In this document: piece by piece, positions 1 to 5,458 of the stretch | Numbering within the stretch: position 1 is the first letter of the stretch | How the letters are laid out: every line of letters starts with the position of its first letter | Program-made: the position numbers and the translations under genes | Notes under the pieces: generated by a model | Database searches by the model: none | The model's input: the letters and a program-made list of their open reading frames with translations, nothing else | Told to the model about the DNA's origin: nothing | From: Desulfurococcales archaeon | GTDB taxonomy: Archaea > Thermoproteota > Thermoprotei_A > Sulfolobales > Desulfurococcaceae | Assembly: GCA_026985375.1 (NCBI GenBank) | Contig: JALSQP010000142.1 | Location: forward strand, 1-6,915 | DNA: 6,915 nucleotides | Reading direction: 5' to 3'

Positions 1-992
1 AGCACAGCTGTTCCCTTAACACGTCCTTTCTTAAGGTCTTGTAGAGCTTTATTGGCTTCCTTGAGGTCATAAACTGTTATGTCTGGCATGATCCTGTGCT
101 TCTCGGCTAGTTCGAGGAATTCATGCACATCCCTACGTGTTACATTAGCTGTTGTCTTTACCTCTCTCTCGAGCCAGAGAAGACTATAGTCTAGCTTCTC
201 TATGGGCGTCATATAGATTTCTCCGAGGACAACTCTTCCACCTTTGTCGAGCTTCTTTAGTGCCTCGATGAAAACCCATGATACAGGTGCAAACACTATT
301 GCTGCATCCAGTTTTTTCGGTGGTTCCTCCTTAGTGTCTCCAGCCCAGTCGGCTCCTAGCTTTAACGCGTACTCGATTTTCCATGAAGAATGCGTGAATA
401 CGTAGACTTCAAGCCCGAGGGCTTTGGCGGCCTTTAACATTAGGTTTGCTGATGCCCCGAATCCGAATAGTCCTAGGACTCCTTCACGTCTATCAATGAG
501 GCCCGTTAGACGCAGAGCCCTATAGCCTACTGCTCCGGCGCAGAGAAGTGGTGCCGCGTGTAGGTCATCGTGGGTCCTAGGCATTGGGTGGACGAATTCG
601 GCTGGCGCCACCACATATTCGGCATATCCCCCATCAACGCTGTAACCTGTAAATAGTGCGTTATCGCAGAGGTTCTCTAAGCCTCTTCTACAGTATTTGC
701 ATTTACCGCAGGACCAGTAGAGCCAGGGGATACCTACTCGTTCCCTCCTCGTTAATTCATCCACATTATCACCTACTTCTTCAATAACTCCAACTATCTG
801 GTGTCCGGGTATCAGTGGTAACTTTATAGCTGGAAGTTCGCCCTCGATAATATGGAGATCAGTCCTGCATACTCCGCAGGTTTTTATCCTTATCAGTACC
901 TCTCCTTCCTTAGGACTAGGGGTGTCCACATCCATGAGCTTCAAGGGGTTTGTTTCAATAGGGGCTTGTTTCTCCAAGACCATAGCTTTCAT
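1..992 (-). CDS. Zinc-dependent medium-chain alcohol dehydrogenase (C-terminus off left edge)
   Basis: The frame is open from ATG 992 to the left edge (330 codons), so only the last few residues of a usual ~340-residue protein are missing. It belongs to the MDR superfamily: NAD(P)-dependent interconversion of alcohols and aldehydes or ketones in the cytoplasm. The N-terminal GroES-like catalytic domain has the catalytic zinc ligands C42 (in CGVCRTD), H64 (in GHQIVG) and C151, plus four structural-zinc cysteines at 95, 98, 101 and 109 (CX2CX2CX7C). The Rossmann domain has a glycine motif at 174-182 (GLFGFGASA). After the second beta strand comes THSSWK (200-205) rather than an acidic residue, so NADP(H) preference is inferred. 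The ATG follows a strong GGAGGA site by 8 nt. The gene is divergent from the small membrane protein at 1052. The exact substrate cannot be told. Confidence 0.93.
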   Translation of the reverse strand, partial: MKAMVLEKQAPIETNPLKLMDVDTPSPKEGEVLIRIKTCGVCRTDLHIIEGELPAIKLPLIPGHQIVGVIEEVGDNVDELTRRERVGIPWLYWSCGKCKYCRRGLENLCDNALFTGYSVDGGYAEYVVAPAEFVHPMPRTHDDLHAAPLLCAGAVGYRALRLTGLIDRREGVLGLFGFGASANLMLKAAKALGLEVYVFTHSSWKIEYALKLGADWAGDTKEEPPKKLDAAIVFAPVSWVFIEALKKLDKGGRVVLGEIYMTPIEKLDYSLLWLEREVKTTANVTRRDVHEFLELAEKHRIMPDITVYDLKEANKALQDLKKGRVKGTAV

Positions 993-1000
993 AATACTCG

Positions 1001-1006
1001 TCCTCC
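1001..1006 (-). promoter_or_regulatory. Shine-Dalgarno site of the alcohol dehydrogenase gene
   Basis: GGAGGA on the minus strand lies 8 nt before the ATG at 992 and fixes that start. An AT-rich element (TTTAATCATAATA, about 1016-1028) just upstream could contain the TATA box, but it lies close to the start codon and is only a weak candidate. Confidence 0.75.
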
Positions 1007-1051
1007 TATAACCTGTATTATGATTAAACGGGATTTCCGGGATGATTAATT

Positions 1052-1399
1052 GTGTTTAAGCCATATTATATCGTACCAACAAGTATGATAGACCCGATAT
1101 ATCTTTTGGAGCAAGCGGCGTGTATTCTGCTCATAATACTGATAGGCCTACTCGCATTACTGGATCTAAACAAGAAGGGTAAAACAATAATAACAGCTGT
1201 ATCAGTAGCGATCATAGTGGTCCACTACATTATTCTGTACAAGGTAACATTATTCGAAAAAATCACAATACTCCCCTTAATATTCTTAGAGCAGAGCAGC
1301 CATGGAGAAGCCTTCGCGATAGATTACGGTCAACTACTCATACTAACAAATATAGTTCTATGGAGAAAAGAAATCATTACAAGACTGCATAAAGGATGA
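1052..1399 (+). CDS. Small predicted three-helix membrane protein, function unknown
   Basis: I do not recognise this 115-residue protein. It has hydrophobic segments at about 16-37, 45-65 and 87-104. A basic loop (DLNKKGK, 38-44) and a basic tail (RKEIITRLHKG) give a consistent positive-inside topology: N-terminus out, C-terminus in. No catalytic or metal-binding motif is evident. The start is uncertain. GTG 1052 has a GGGATGA sequence (1039-1045) 6 nt upstream as a possible ribosome binding site. ATG 1085 (M12) would remove a polar leader and lies about 27 nt after a TATA-like TTTAAG (1055-1060), which would suit a leaderless mRNA. The gene is divergent from the alcohol dehydrogenase and ends 46 nt before the tRNA gene. 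Hydrophobic periodicity and length argue that it is real, but no family is known to me. Confidence 0.6.
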   Translation: MFKPYYIVPTSMIDPIYLLEQAACILLIILIGLLALLDLNKKGKTIITAVSVAIIVVHYIILYKVTLFEKITILPLIFLEQSSHGEAFAIDYGQLLILTNIVLWRKEIITRLHKG

Positions 1400-1406
1400 T
1401 GGGTAA

Positions 1407-1416
1407 CCTATAAAAA
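1407..1416 (+). promoter_or_regulatory. TATA box of the tRNA-Glu gene
   Basis: CCTATAAAAA has the form of an archaeal TATA box. Its centre lies about 34 nt upstream of the mature tRNA 5' end, so transcription would start some 8 nt before the tRNA and RNase P would trim the short leader. It lies just after the stop codon of the membrane-protein gene. Confidence 0.65.
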
Positions 1417-1445
1417 CTCCTCTCGATAATCCATTATGTCTGGAT

Positions 1446-1554
1446 GCCGCCGTAGTATAGCCCGGCCAAGTATGCGGGCCTCTCGAGCCCGTGACGCCTG
1501 TCGGGACATGGGCCCTGGGCGCGGGAAACCCGGGTTCAAATCCCGGCGGCGGCA
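1446..1554 (+). tRNA. tRNA-Glu(CTC) with a non-canonical ~34-nt intron
   Basis: The acceptor stem is GCCGCCG (1446-1452) with CGGCGGC (1547-1553), and A1554 is the discriminator. The D arm spans about 1455-1473. The anticodon stem is CGGGC (1475-1479) with GCCCG (1487-1491), closing the 7-nt loop CTCTCGA, so the anticodon is CTC (1482-1484), reading GAG. The T arm is CCGGG TTCAAAT CCCGG (1530-1546). The anticodon arm is contiguous, so there is no intron at the canonical 37/38 site. Instead 38 nt separate the anticodon and T stems where about 4 (TGAC) are expected. Removing 1496-1529 gives a normal 75-nt tRNA. The 3' CCA is not encoded (the sequence continues CCT). The extreme GC content of the stems suits a hyperthermophile. 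Confidence 0.93.
1496..1529 (+). other. tRNA intron at the variable-loop/T-stem boundary
   Basis: The intron extent is inferred from the normal archaeal tRNA-Glu variable loop TGAC followed by CCGGG. The dinucleotide AC occurs at both edges (1494-1495 and 1528-1529), so the boundaries could shift up to 2 nt without changing the mature tRNA. With cuts after C1495 and C1529, a relaxed bulge-helix-bulge forms: bulges ACG and ACC with a 4-bp helix CCTG (1497-1500) to CGGG (1531-1534, one T-G pair). The flanking helices are weak. The tRNA splicing endonuclease would have to accept a relaxed motif, as crenarchaeal heterotetrameric enzymes are known to do. Confidence 0.7.
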
Positions 1555-1949
1555 CCTATACACAAAAAGTTAATTATACATCCTTACCTTATCTAGTAGG
1601 TTGTATATTAGAACTTCTTGTATTATCTTCGATTAATATTCTTCTTGTTTTCAGTGCGTGAACATTATGGCTGCTAAGCTATGTATATCCGTGATGATTA
1701 TCATATAAATAAACATTCAAGTCCCTATGAGCCAGCCATTAGTATGTTCCAGAGAAGATTTACCTCAGGATACCGGAAAATCCTAGTATAAACAAGCCGA
1801 TAAATTTAAACGCATCATGATAATAGTATGCTGTTAAGATGCTCATAACCAAGCCAAACAATACTTCCAAGAACATACCAGTCGATATTCTTAGCAAATT
1901 TATGTAAATTTCTTGTTATTGCATAGGGGTTTTTATCATTTCAACCTTT

Positions 1950-1964
1950 TAAGAATAATTCTTA
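1950..1964. repeat. Perfect 15-nt palindrome upstream of the 2008 gene
   Basis: TAAGAATAATTCTTA has 7-nt arms around a single central A. It lies 17 nt upstream of the TATA-like element at 1982-1987, where a dimeric archaeal regulator could bind. An operator role is inference. AT-rich sequence makes such palindromes less improbable than they look. Confidence 0.4.
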
Positions 1965-1981
1965 CGGAAATCCCTGCTAAA

Positions 1982-1987
1982 TTTATA
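1982..1987 (+). promoter_or_regulatory. TATA box for the hypothetical gene at 2008
   Basis: TTTATA within AAATTTATAG has its centre about 24 nt before ATG 2008 and 27 nt before ATG 2011. This spacing places the transcription start at the start codon, so the mRNA is probably leaderless. The GGGGA at 2002-2006 is too close to the start to be a convincing ribosome binding site. Confidence 0.55.
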
Positions 1988-2007
1988 GTACCTATCTACA
2001 TGGGGAT

Positions 2008-2286
2008 ATGATGCGATACAGTATAGAGATTCAGGGATATGGTATCATAGGTGTAAATGGCAATAGTGAGATCGTTAGTCCTGTTGACGCTGTTATAGCT
2101 CTGCTAATTCTCGAAGCATGTGTAGATAACGGCATATGTTGGTATATAGGTAATAAGTCATATGAATGTGATTTCAATGTTATTGACTTCATCGAGGAAG
2201 CCCGGAAAAAAGCATTACTTGCTGTCGGTAAACACTTGGTTTCAAAATATATGTATAGAAGGGTATTGAGTGTTGAAAAAACATAG
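2008..2286 (+). CDS. Hypothetical 92-residue protein
   Basis: I do not recognise this protein. It appears soluble and mixed alpha/beta: beta-rich N-terminus (RYSIEIQGYGIIGVNG), a hydrophobic helix around 27-38 (DAVIALLILEAC), a segment with W45 and three cysteines (C38, C44, C54), and an amphipathic, basic C-terminal helix from about 62 (EEARKKALLAVGKHLV). The cysteines do not form a recognisable metal motif. ATG 2008 and ATG 2011 are both possible, and spacing from the TATA box slightly favours 2011 on a leaderless mRNA. The gene ends 2 nt before the stop of the convergent peroxiredoxin gene. A promoter at the right distance and a compact frame support a real gene, but function cannot be assigned. 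Confidence 0.6.
   Translation: MMRYSIEIQGYGIIGVNGNSEIVSPVDAVIALLILEACVDNGICWYIGNKSYECDFNVIDFIEEARKKALLAVGKHLVSKYMYRRVLSVEKT
2276..2281 (-). terminator. U-tract terminator of the peroxiredoxin gene
   Basis: Six T residues in a row on the minus strand begin 8 nt past the peroxiredoxin stop. Archaeal termination commonly uses such U-tracts without a hairpin. The tract lies inside the 3' end of the convergent hypothetical gene, so the two transcripts should overlap. Confidence 0.45.
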
Positions 2287-2288
2287 TG

Positions 2289-2996
2289 TTACTGAGATAG
2301 ACCTGCGGCTCTCTTCAGGAACCCTCTGACCATTTCGACAACTTCCTTTGACACCCTGCCTTTCTCATAGCATAGCCACCAGTCAAGGCACTCATAAGTT
2401 TTTAGCCTTTCTTCTGCTTCTTTGACGGTGCTTGCCGGGGGCACTATCACAGCATCACCTATGATCTCGTTGTTCGGCCAGTTCGCGGGGAGTGCTCTCC
2501 CGTACTCATCAGTGATCTGCAATCCCCTCACGATTCGCAGTATTTCGTCTATGAGTCTGCCGAGATTTAGCGGATAATAGAGTATCGTCCTGATTATGCC
2601 TTTATCGTCGACAACAAATACAGCACGTACTGTTACTACGGATGACTCGGCATGTATCATTCCAAGCTTCTTAGCAACATTACCCTGTGGATCAGCTATT
2701 ATCGGGAAAGTGATCTCTACGCCAAGCTTCTCCTTAATCCACTCAACCCATTTTATGTGACTATACGTATTATCGACACTGAGCCCTATAAGCTCGGTAT
2801 TGAGCTTCTTGAAGTCCTCGTACCGCTTGGCGAATGCAACGAACTCAGTTGTACATACTGGTGTGAAATCCGCTGGATGGCTAAATAATACGAACCATTT
2901 CCCGCTATAGTCATCTGGGAGCTTTATGGTCCCATGTGTTGTGTGTACCGTTATTTCGGGGAATTTTTCACCTATTAGAGGTATTTGTCCAGGCAT
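2289..2996 (-). CDS. Peroxiredoxin, archaeal Prx6 type (thioredoxin peroxidase)
   Basis: This cytoplasmic enzyme reduces H2O2 and alkyl hydroperoxides with a thiol donor. It closely resembles the Aeropyrum pernix thioredoxin peroxidase as I recall it. From ATG 2996 it has 235 residues. The thioredoxin-fold domain carries the peroxidatic motif [12 protein letters not shown] with C48. The conserved active-site arginine is R124, in VRAVFVVDD. The C-terminal Prx6 extension holds [15 protein letters not shown] and the cysteine pair C203/C209 (CLDWWLC), matching the additional and resolving cysteines of the Aeropyrum enzyme. An in-frame GTG at 3005 would add three residues, but it is part of the Shine-Dalgarno sequence, and [10 protein letters not shown] matches the family N-terminus. 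The gene lies 76 nt downstream of dcd on the same strand with its own promoter. Confidence 0.96.
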   Translation of the reverse strand: MPGQIPLIGEKFPEITVHTTHGTIKLPDDYSGKWFVLFSHPADFTPVCTTEFVAFAKRYEDFKKLNTELIGLSVDNTYSHIKWVEWIKEKLGVEITFPIIADPQGNVAKKLGMIHAESSVVTVRAVFVVDDKGIIRTILYYPLNLGRLIDEILRIVRGLQITDEYGRALPANWPNNEIIGDAVIVPPASTVKEAEERLKTYECLDWWLCYEKGRVSKEVVEMVRGFLKRAAGLSQ

Positions 2997-3001
2997 GTTA
3001 A

Positions 3002-3006
3002 CCACC
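3002..3006 (-). promoter_or_regulatory. Shine-Dalgarno site deciding the peroxiredoxin start
   Basis: GGTGG on the minus strand lies 5 nt before ATG 2996. It overlaps the in-frame GTG at 3005, which therefore is not the likely start. Confidence 0.75.
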
Positions 3007-3037
3007 TTTTTCTAATAGTTAGTATTATTATTAGATA

Positions 3038-3045
3038 CTTAAAAA
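3038..3045 (-). promoter_or_regulatory. TATA box of the peroxiredoxin gene
   Basis: TTTTTAAG on the minus strand would place the transcription start near 3015. That gives a leader of about 20 nt carrying the ribosome binding site. The same T-rich stretch may also act as a U-tract for transcripts leaving dcd. Confidence 0.65.
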
Positions 3046-3052
3046 GATAGTG

Positions 3053-3065
3053 TTAGAAATTCTAA
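3053..3065. repeat. Perfect 13-nt palindrome upstream of the peroxiredoxin promoter
   Basis: TTAGAAATTCTAA has 6-nt arms around a central A and begins 8 nt upstream of the peroxiredoxin TATA box. A regulator bound here would touch the BRE side of the promoter. It lies between the dcd stop and the promoter. A role as a redox operator is inference. Confidence 0.45.
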
Positions 3066-3072
3066 GAAATTA

Positions 3073-3606
3073 TTAAGATTTATCTAACCTCGGAGGCGTA
3101 ACGCCTCTTTGCCCCTGGTACTTGCCTGAATAAGGACTATAGACAGGGCTACTCGTCCTTAGAAACACAACATGTAGGAATCGCTGACCAGGATAAACTC
3201 TTATCGGACGCTTAGCCCCTACTATTTCAATAGTCACCTGGCCTTTGAAGCCAGCATCAATTACCGTAGGCGGTATATAGAGGCCGAGCCTAGCGAACGT
3301 ACTTCTCAGATTAACCAGCCCAACGAGATCAATAGGTACTTCTACGTACTCCAGTGTTGTAGCAAGAATCCTATCGCCGGGCATGATAACGTAGCCTCTA
3401 TCAGAATCAGCTTCTTCGCAGACAAGATATTTTTCGGGAGCGTCTGAACGTGAATCGATTACTTCCTTGCCGGCCGTATATCTGCAGAACTCTTTACCGA
3501 ACCTTAGATCTATACCGTTCTCCCTAATAGTATCAGGGTATAGGGGCTCTATTTTCAACAGTTTCTTCTCAATATATAATCGGATATCCCAATCGCTCAA
3601 TATCAT
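3073..3606 (-). CDS. dcd: dCTP deaminase (possibly bifunctional dCTP deaminase/dUTPase)
   Basis: This 177-residue member of the trimeric dUTPase/Dcd fold deaminates dCTP to dUTP, feeding the dUMP pool used by thymidylate synthase. Visible motifs in order are ENGIDLRFG (29-37), LRSTFARLGL (100-109, with R101, S102 and R106 lining the nucleotide site), VIDAGFKGQVTIEI (115-128, with E127 as the expected general base), and a C-terminal YQGQRGVTPPRL segment typical of the family. Some archaeal homologues also hydrolyse dUTP to dUMP. No separate dUTPase is in this window, so that second activity is possible but not shown. The gene follows thyX by 54 nt and has a good ribosome binding site, and it ends the nrdD-nrdG-thyX-dcd cluster. 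It is near full family length and intact. Confidence 0.95.
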   Translation of the reverse strand: MILSDWDIRLYIEKKLLKIEPLYPDTIRENGIDLRFGKEFCRYTAGKEVIDSRSDAPEKYLVCEEADSDRGYVIMPGDRILATTLEYVEVPIDLVGLVNLRSTFARLGLYIPPTVIDAGFKGQVTIEIVGAKRPIRVYPGQRFLHVVFLRTSSPVYSPYSGKYQGQRGVTPPRLDKS

Positions 3607-3611
3607 GTGTT

Positions 3612-3617
3612 ATCACC
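3612..3617 (-). promoter_or_regulatory. Shine-Dalgarno site of dcd
   Basis: GGTGAT on the minus strand lies 5 nt before the dcd ATG at 3606. This supports independent initiation on a shared transcript. No clear TATA box is visible in the 54-nt thyX-dcd gap. Confidence 0.75.
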
Positions 3618-3660
3618 ATAGATTTTCATATGCCGGGAGAAATCTTCTGTTGATCTCTCC

Positions 3661-4587
3661 CTATAAAGACCATGGATCCCGTGAACCATATATTATGCAC
3701 TTGTTTATCCCTTCTCTTTCCACCTTCTCAGGGCAACGCTCTATGGAGGGAATGCATTCGTCACTAAGGTACTTCTTTAACGGACATAATTCTTTCCTTG
3801 CTCTCTGGTCATGATATACGCATCTAGGGCCAGCATACATGAATATTTCTTGATGCACCTTGTTCAGAACACGCCACATAGACCAAGCAATGTATCTTAT
3901 TTCCCACTGTGCCCTACTACACATGCGTAGCGGAAGAAATGATTCAATGAGCTCTCGCGCATTCATTGTCATAATAATCCGCGTCTTGATAGATTGTGGC
4001 AAAACATATCGGGCATCTTCGTATGATACGCCCTGGGCTAGTAGCTCATAATAAGTTGATACAGCGTTAAGCAGATTTTTCAGAAAATATGTGTCTTGCC
4101 TGGATATGATCTTTGGAGGAATGATGAAAGCCTTCGAAGCTATATCAAGTAATTTGTTCCAATCATTCGTACTATCCATAAAACTCCGTAGGACAATACT
4201 GTATTGATGAAATTTTTCCCGTGATCTGTCACGGTTAGGGGATGGAGATATAGACTCAGCTATAGCACTGATCATTTGCCTCAAGTATTTATCACTATAT
4301 CTTTGGCTCAACTGGGTATATGAAGCGATCCTGTGTCTGACGATCTGGTGGCTTGTTACACGACTACAAGTTATTTCGAATATATAGATACTATGTTCAA
4401 GCGGAGAGCCATGGCCGTGCAGAATTAATTCTTGGATCCATTTCCTAATCTCTTCTTCTGTGATTTTCTGTTTTATTGTAGCAACCGGTTTGTGAGAAAT
4501 GGTTAGCTTCGATGCCACGGCAATTATCTTTGGCGCCTCTGGAAGATATGACACTAGTCTGACACAGGGCTTATACTCATCACTCAT
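3661..4587 (-). CDS. thyX: Flavin-dependent thymidylate synthase
   Basis: The enzyme converts dUMP to dTMP using FAD, NAD(P)H and methylene-tetrahydrofolate. The ThyX signature RHRxxSxxxxSxR is present at 84-96 (R84, H85, R86, S89, S94, R96). Upstream are HGHGSPLEH (57-65) and FEITCSRVTSHQIVRHR. The second conserved block (LPQSIKTRIIMTMNARELIESFLPLR, 196-221, then AQWEIR) carries N209, R211, R221, Q227 and E229. At 308 residues it is longer than many ThyX proteins because of an insert around 111-150 and a C-terminal extension with C256, C268, C278, C285 and C297. Its ATG overlaps the nrdG stop (ATGA, 4584-4587), implying translational coupling. A GAGG lies 11 nt upstream, which is rather far. 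The gene is intact. Confidence 0.97.
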   Translation of the reverse strand: MSDEYKPCVRLVSYLPEAPKIIAVASKLTISHKPVATIKQKITEEEIRKWIQELILHGHGSPLEHSIYIFEITCSRVTSHQIVRHRIASYTQLSQRYSDKYLRQMISAIAESISPSPNRDRSREKFHQYSIVLRSFMDSTNDWNKLLDIASKAFIIPPKIISRQDTYFLKNLLNAVSTYYELLAQGVSYEDARYVLPQSIKTRIIMTMNARELIESFLPLRMCSRAQWEIRYIAWSMWRVLNKVHQEIFMYAGPRCVYHDQRARKELCPLKKYLSDECIPSIERCPEKVEREGINKCIIYGSRDPWSL

Positions 4588-5453
4588 AAAGTAACATGCC
4601 TCTTAATAATAACTTGTAGATTTGTAACACTCTTCACATATTCAGCCACATACTCTAATTCTCGCCATTCAGGATCACAGAATTCGTTGCACCAGTCCTT
4701 ATTTCTAGGGTCTGTAATCGGATGGCCTAGGAGTGGCTGAACAATTACATAGGTTCCTCTATGATCTTTGATTCTCGATAATGCCTTCGATAAATCCTCT
4801 AAGTACTCATCCATTCTAACCAATTTTCTTGGAACAGGTATACGTAGTTCTAGAGGAATATCGTATCTCTTAACTAGCTCGAGGCCTTCGAGGAATAATT
4901 CCCATAGTTTATCCGAGGTATTCTCATCATATCCGTAGAGTATTCTATGGGGTGCCTTTAGATCGGTTGCTATGTGATCAACTAGGTGTTTCTCTAGGAG
5001 TTTTTTGAGAGGGTTCAGGAGAGTCAAATTAGTGTTTATACTAATCTTTACATGCAGTTCTCTGATTCTTTCTAGAAAATACTCTAATGTCTTGTACTGT
5101 GCTATTGGCTCGCCACCAGTTATGTGTAAGTAGTCGATAAGGGTCTTTGTGGTGTCTACGCGTTTTACTATTTCGTCCATGTCAAGGGGACGGCAGTATA
5201 GTGGATCATTTGTGGCTAGGTGCCAGTTATGACAGAAGGGGCATTTTAGGTTGCATCCACATAGCCATAACGTGAACGTGACGCTCTTATAGACATCCAC
5301 CATGCTTATGGATTTCCATCCAGAACCGTATAGATATGCGGGTTTATTGTTTTCCGATAGTTGTAGTGATTTTGAAATGGTTTTCAAGCCTATATTACCT
5401 TTACAATAATTATCTCCATTACCGATATTTAAAAATGAGTTAAGGGAAAACAT
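4584..5453 (-). CDS. nrdG: Anaerobic ribonucleotide reductase activating enzyme, radical SAM (NrdG2-like)
   Basis: This radical SAM protein uses a [4Fe-4S] cluster to cleave S-adenosylmethionine and place the glycyl radical on NrdD. Numbered from ATG 5453, the cluster motif CX3CX2C is at C67, C71 and C74 (CNLKCPFC), preceded by GWKSISMVDVYKSVTFTLWLCG, a typical entry to this subfamily. The SAM-binding GGE motif (ITGGEP) is at 111-116. The C-terminus has a cysteine pair in WCNEFCDPEW. The gene starts 5 nt after the nrdD stop and its end overlaps thyX by ATGA. The ATG has no ribosome binding site, and residues 1-22 do not look conserved. TTG 5387 (codon 23) has AAAGGT upstream and a TATA-like element at 5426-5435, so the protein may be 267 residues instead of 289. 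Confidence 0.93.
   Translation of the reverse strand: MFSLNSFLNIGNGDNYCKGNIGLKTISKSLQLSENNKPAYLYGSGWKSISMVDVYKSVTFTLWLCGCNLKCPFCHNWHLATNDPLYCRPLDMDEIVKRVDTTKTLIDYLHITGGEPIAQYKTLEYFLERIRELHVKISINTNLTLLNPLKKLLEKHLVDHIATDLKAPHRILYGYDENTSDKLWELFLEGLELVKRYDIPLELRIPVPRKLVRMDEYLEDLSKALSRIKDHRGTYVIVQPLLGHPITDPRNKDWCNEFCDPEWRELEYVAEYVKSVTNLQVIIKRHVTL
5426..5435 (-). promoter_or_regulatory. Possible internal TATA box for nrdG-thyX-dcd
   Basis: TTTTTAAATA on the minus strand lies inside the annotated nrdG 5' end. It would start transcription near 5404, about 17 nt before TTG 5387, with AAAGGT (5397-5402) as ribosome binding site. The spacing is coherent, but the sequence is AT-rich. Confidence 0.4.
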
Positions 5454-5458
5454 GTTTG

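Larger units (their letters stand above)
1557..2007. other. AT-rich intergenic region with no convincing gene
   Basis: Both strands hold only very short open frames (under about 20 codons). Pyrimidine-rich stretches at about 1612-1652 may help end tRNA transcription, but no clean terminator is visible. TATA-like boxes occur at 1704-1711 (TATAAATA) and 1802-1810 (AAATTTAAA) without an obvious gene behind them. A 15-nt palindrome lies at 1950-1964, ahead of the promoter of the gene at 2008. No decayed coding sequence, insertion sequence or direct-repeat array was recognised. Confidence 0.6.

Noticed and set aside
852..1049. 65-codon plus-strand open frame
   Set aside because: It is antisense to the N-terminal catalytic-zinc region and upstream region of the alcohol dehydrogenase, with no protein-like pattern.
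1358..1555. 65-codon minus-strand open frame
   Set aside because: It runs antisense through the whole tRNA-Glu gene; its open frame reflects the GC-rich tRNA stems.
1691..1697. GTGATGA, a perfect C-box match suggesting a C/D-box guide RNA
   Set aside because: No CTGA D box or recognisable C'/D' pair lies within the following ~80 nt, so the match is probably chance.
1727..1791. Tiny open frames at 1727 (19 codons) and 1744 (15 codons) behind the TATA box at 1704-1711
   Set aside because: Neither has a ribosome binding site or exact leaderless spacing, and such short frames are expected by chance.
2652..2888. 78-codon plus-strand open frame
   Set aside because: It is antisense to the peroxiredoxin core, whose family motifs are unmistakable.
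3467..4051. Plus-strand open frames at 3467-3814 and 3860-4051
   Set aside because: Both are shadows of dcd and thyX, which carry conserved active-site motifs on the other strand.
5447..5456. AAACATGTTT palindrome at the nrdD-nrdG junction
   Set aside because: It is a short 10-nt palindrome covering a start codon with no promoter around it; chance is the simplest explanation.
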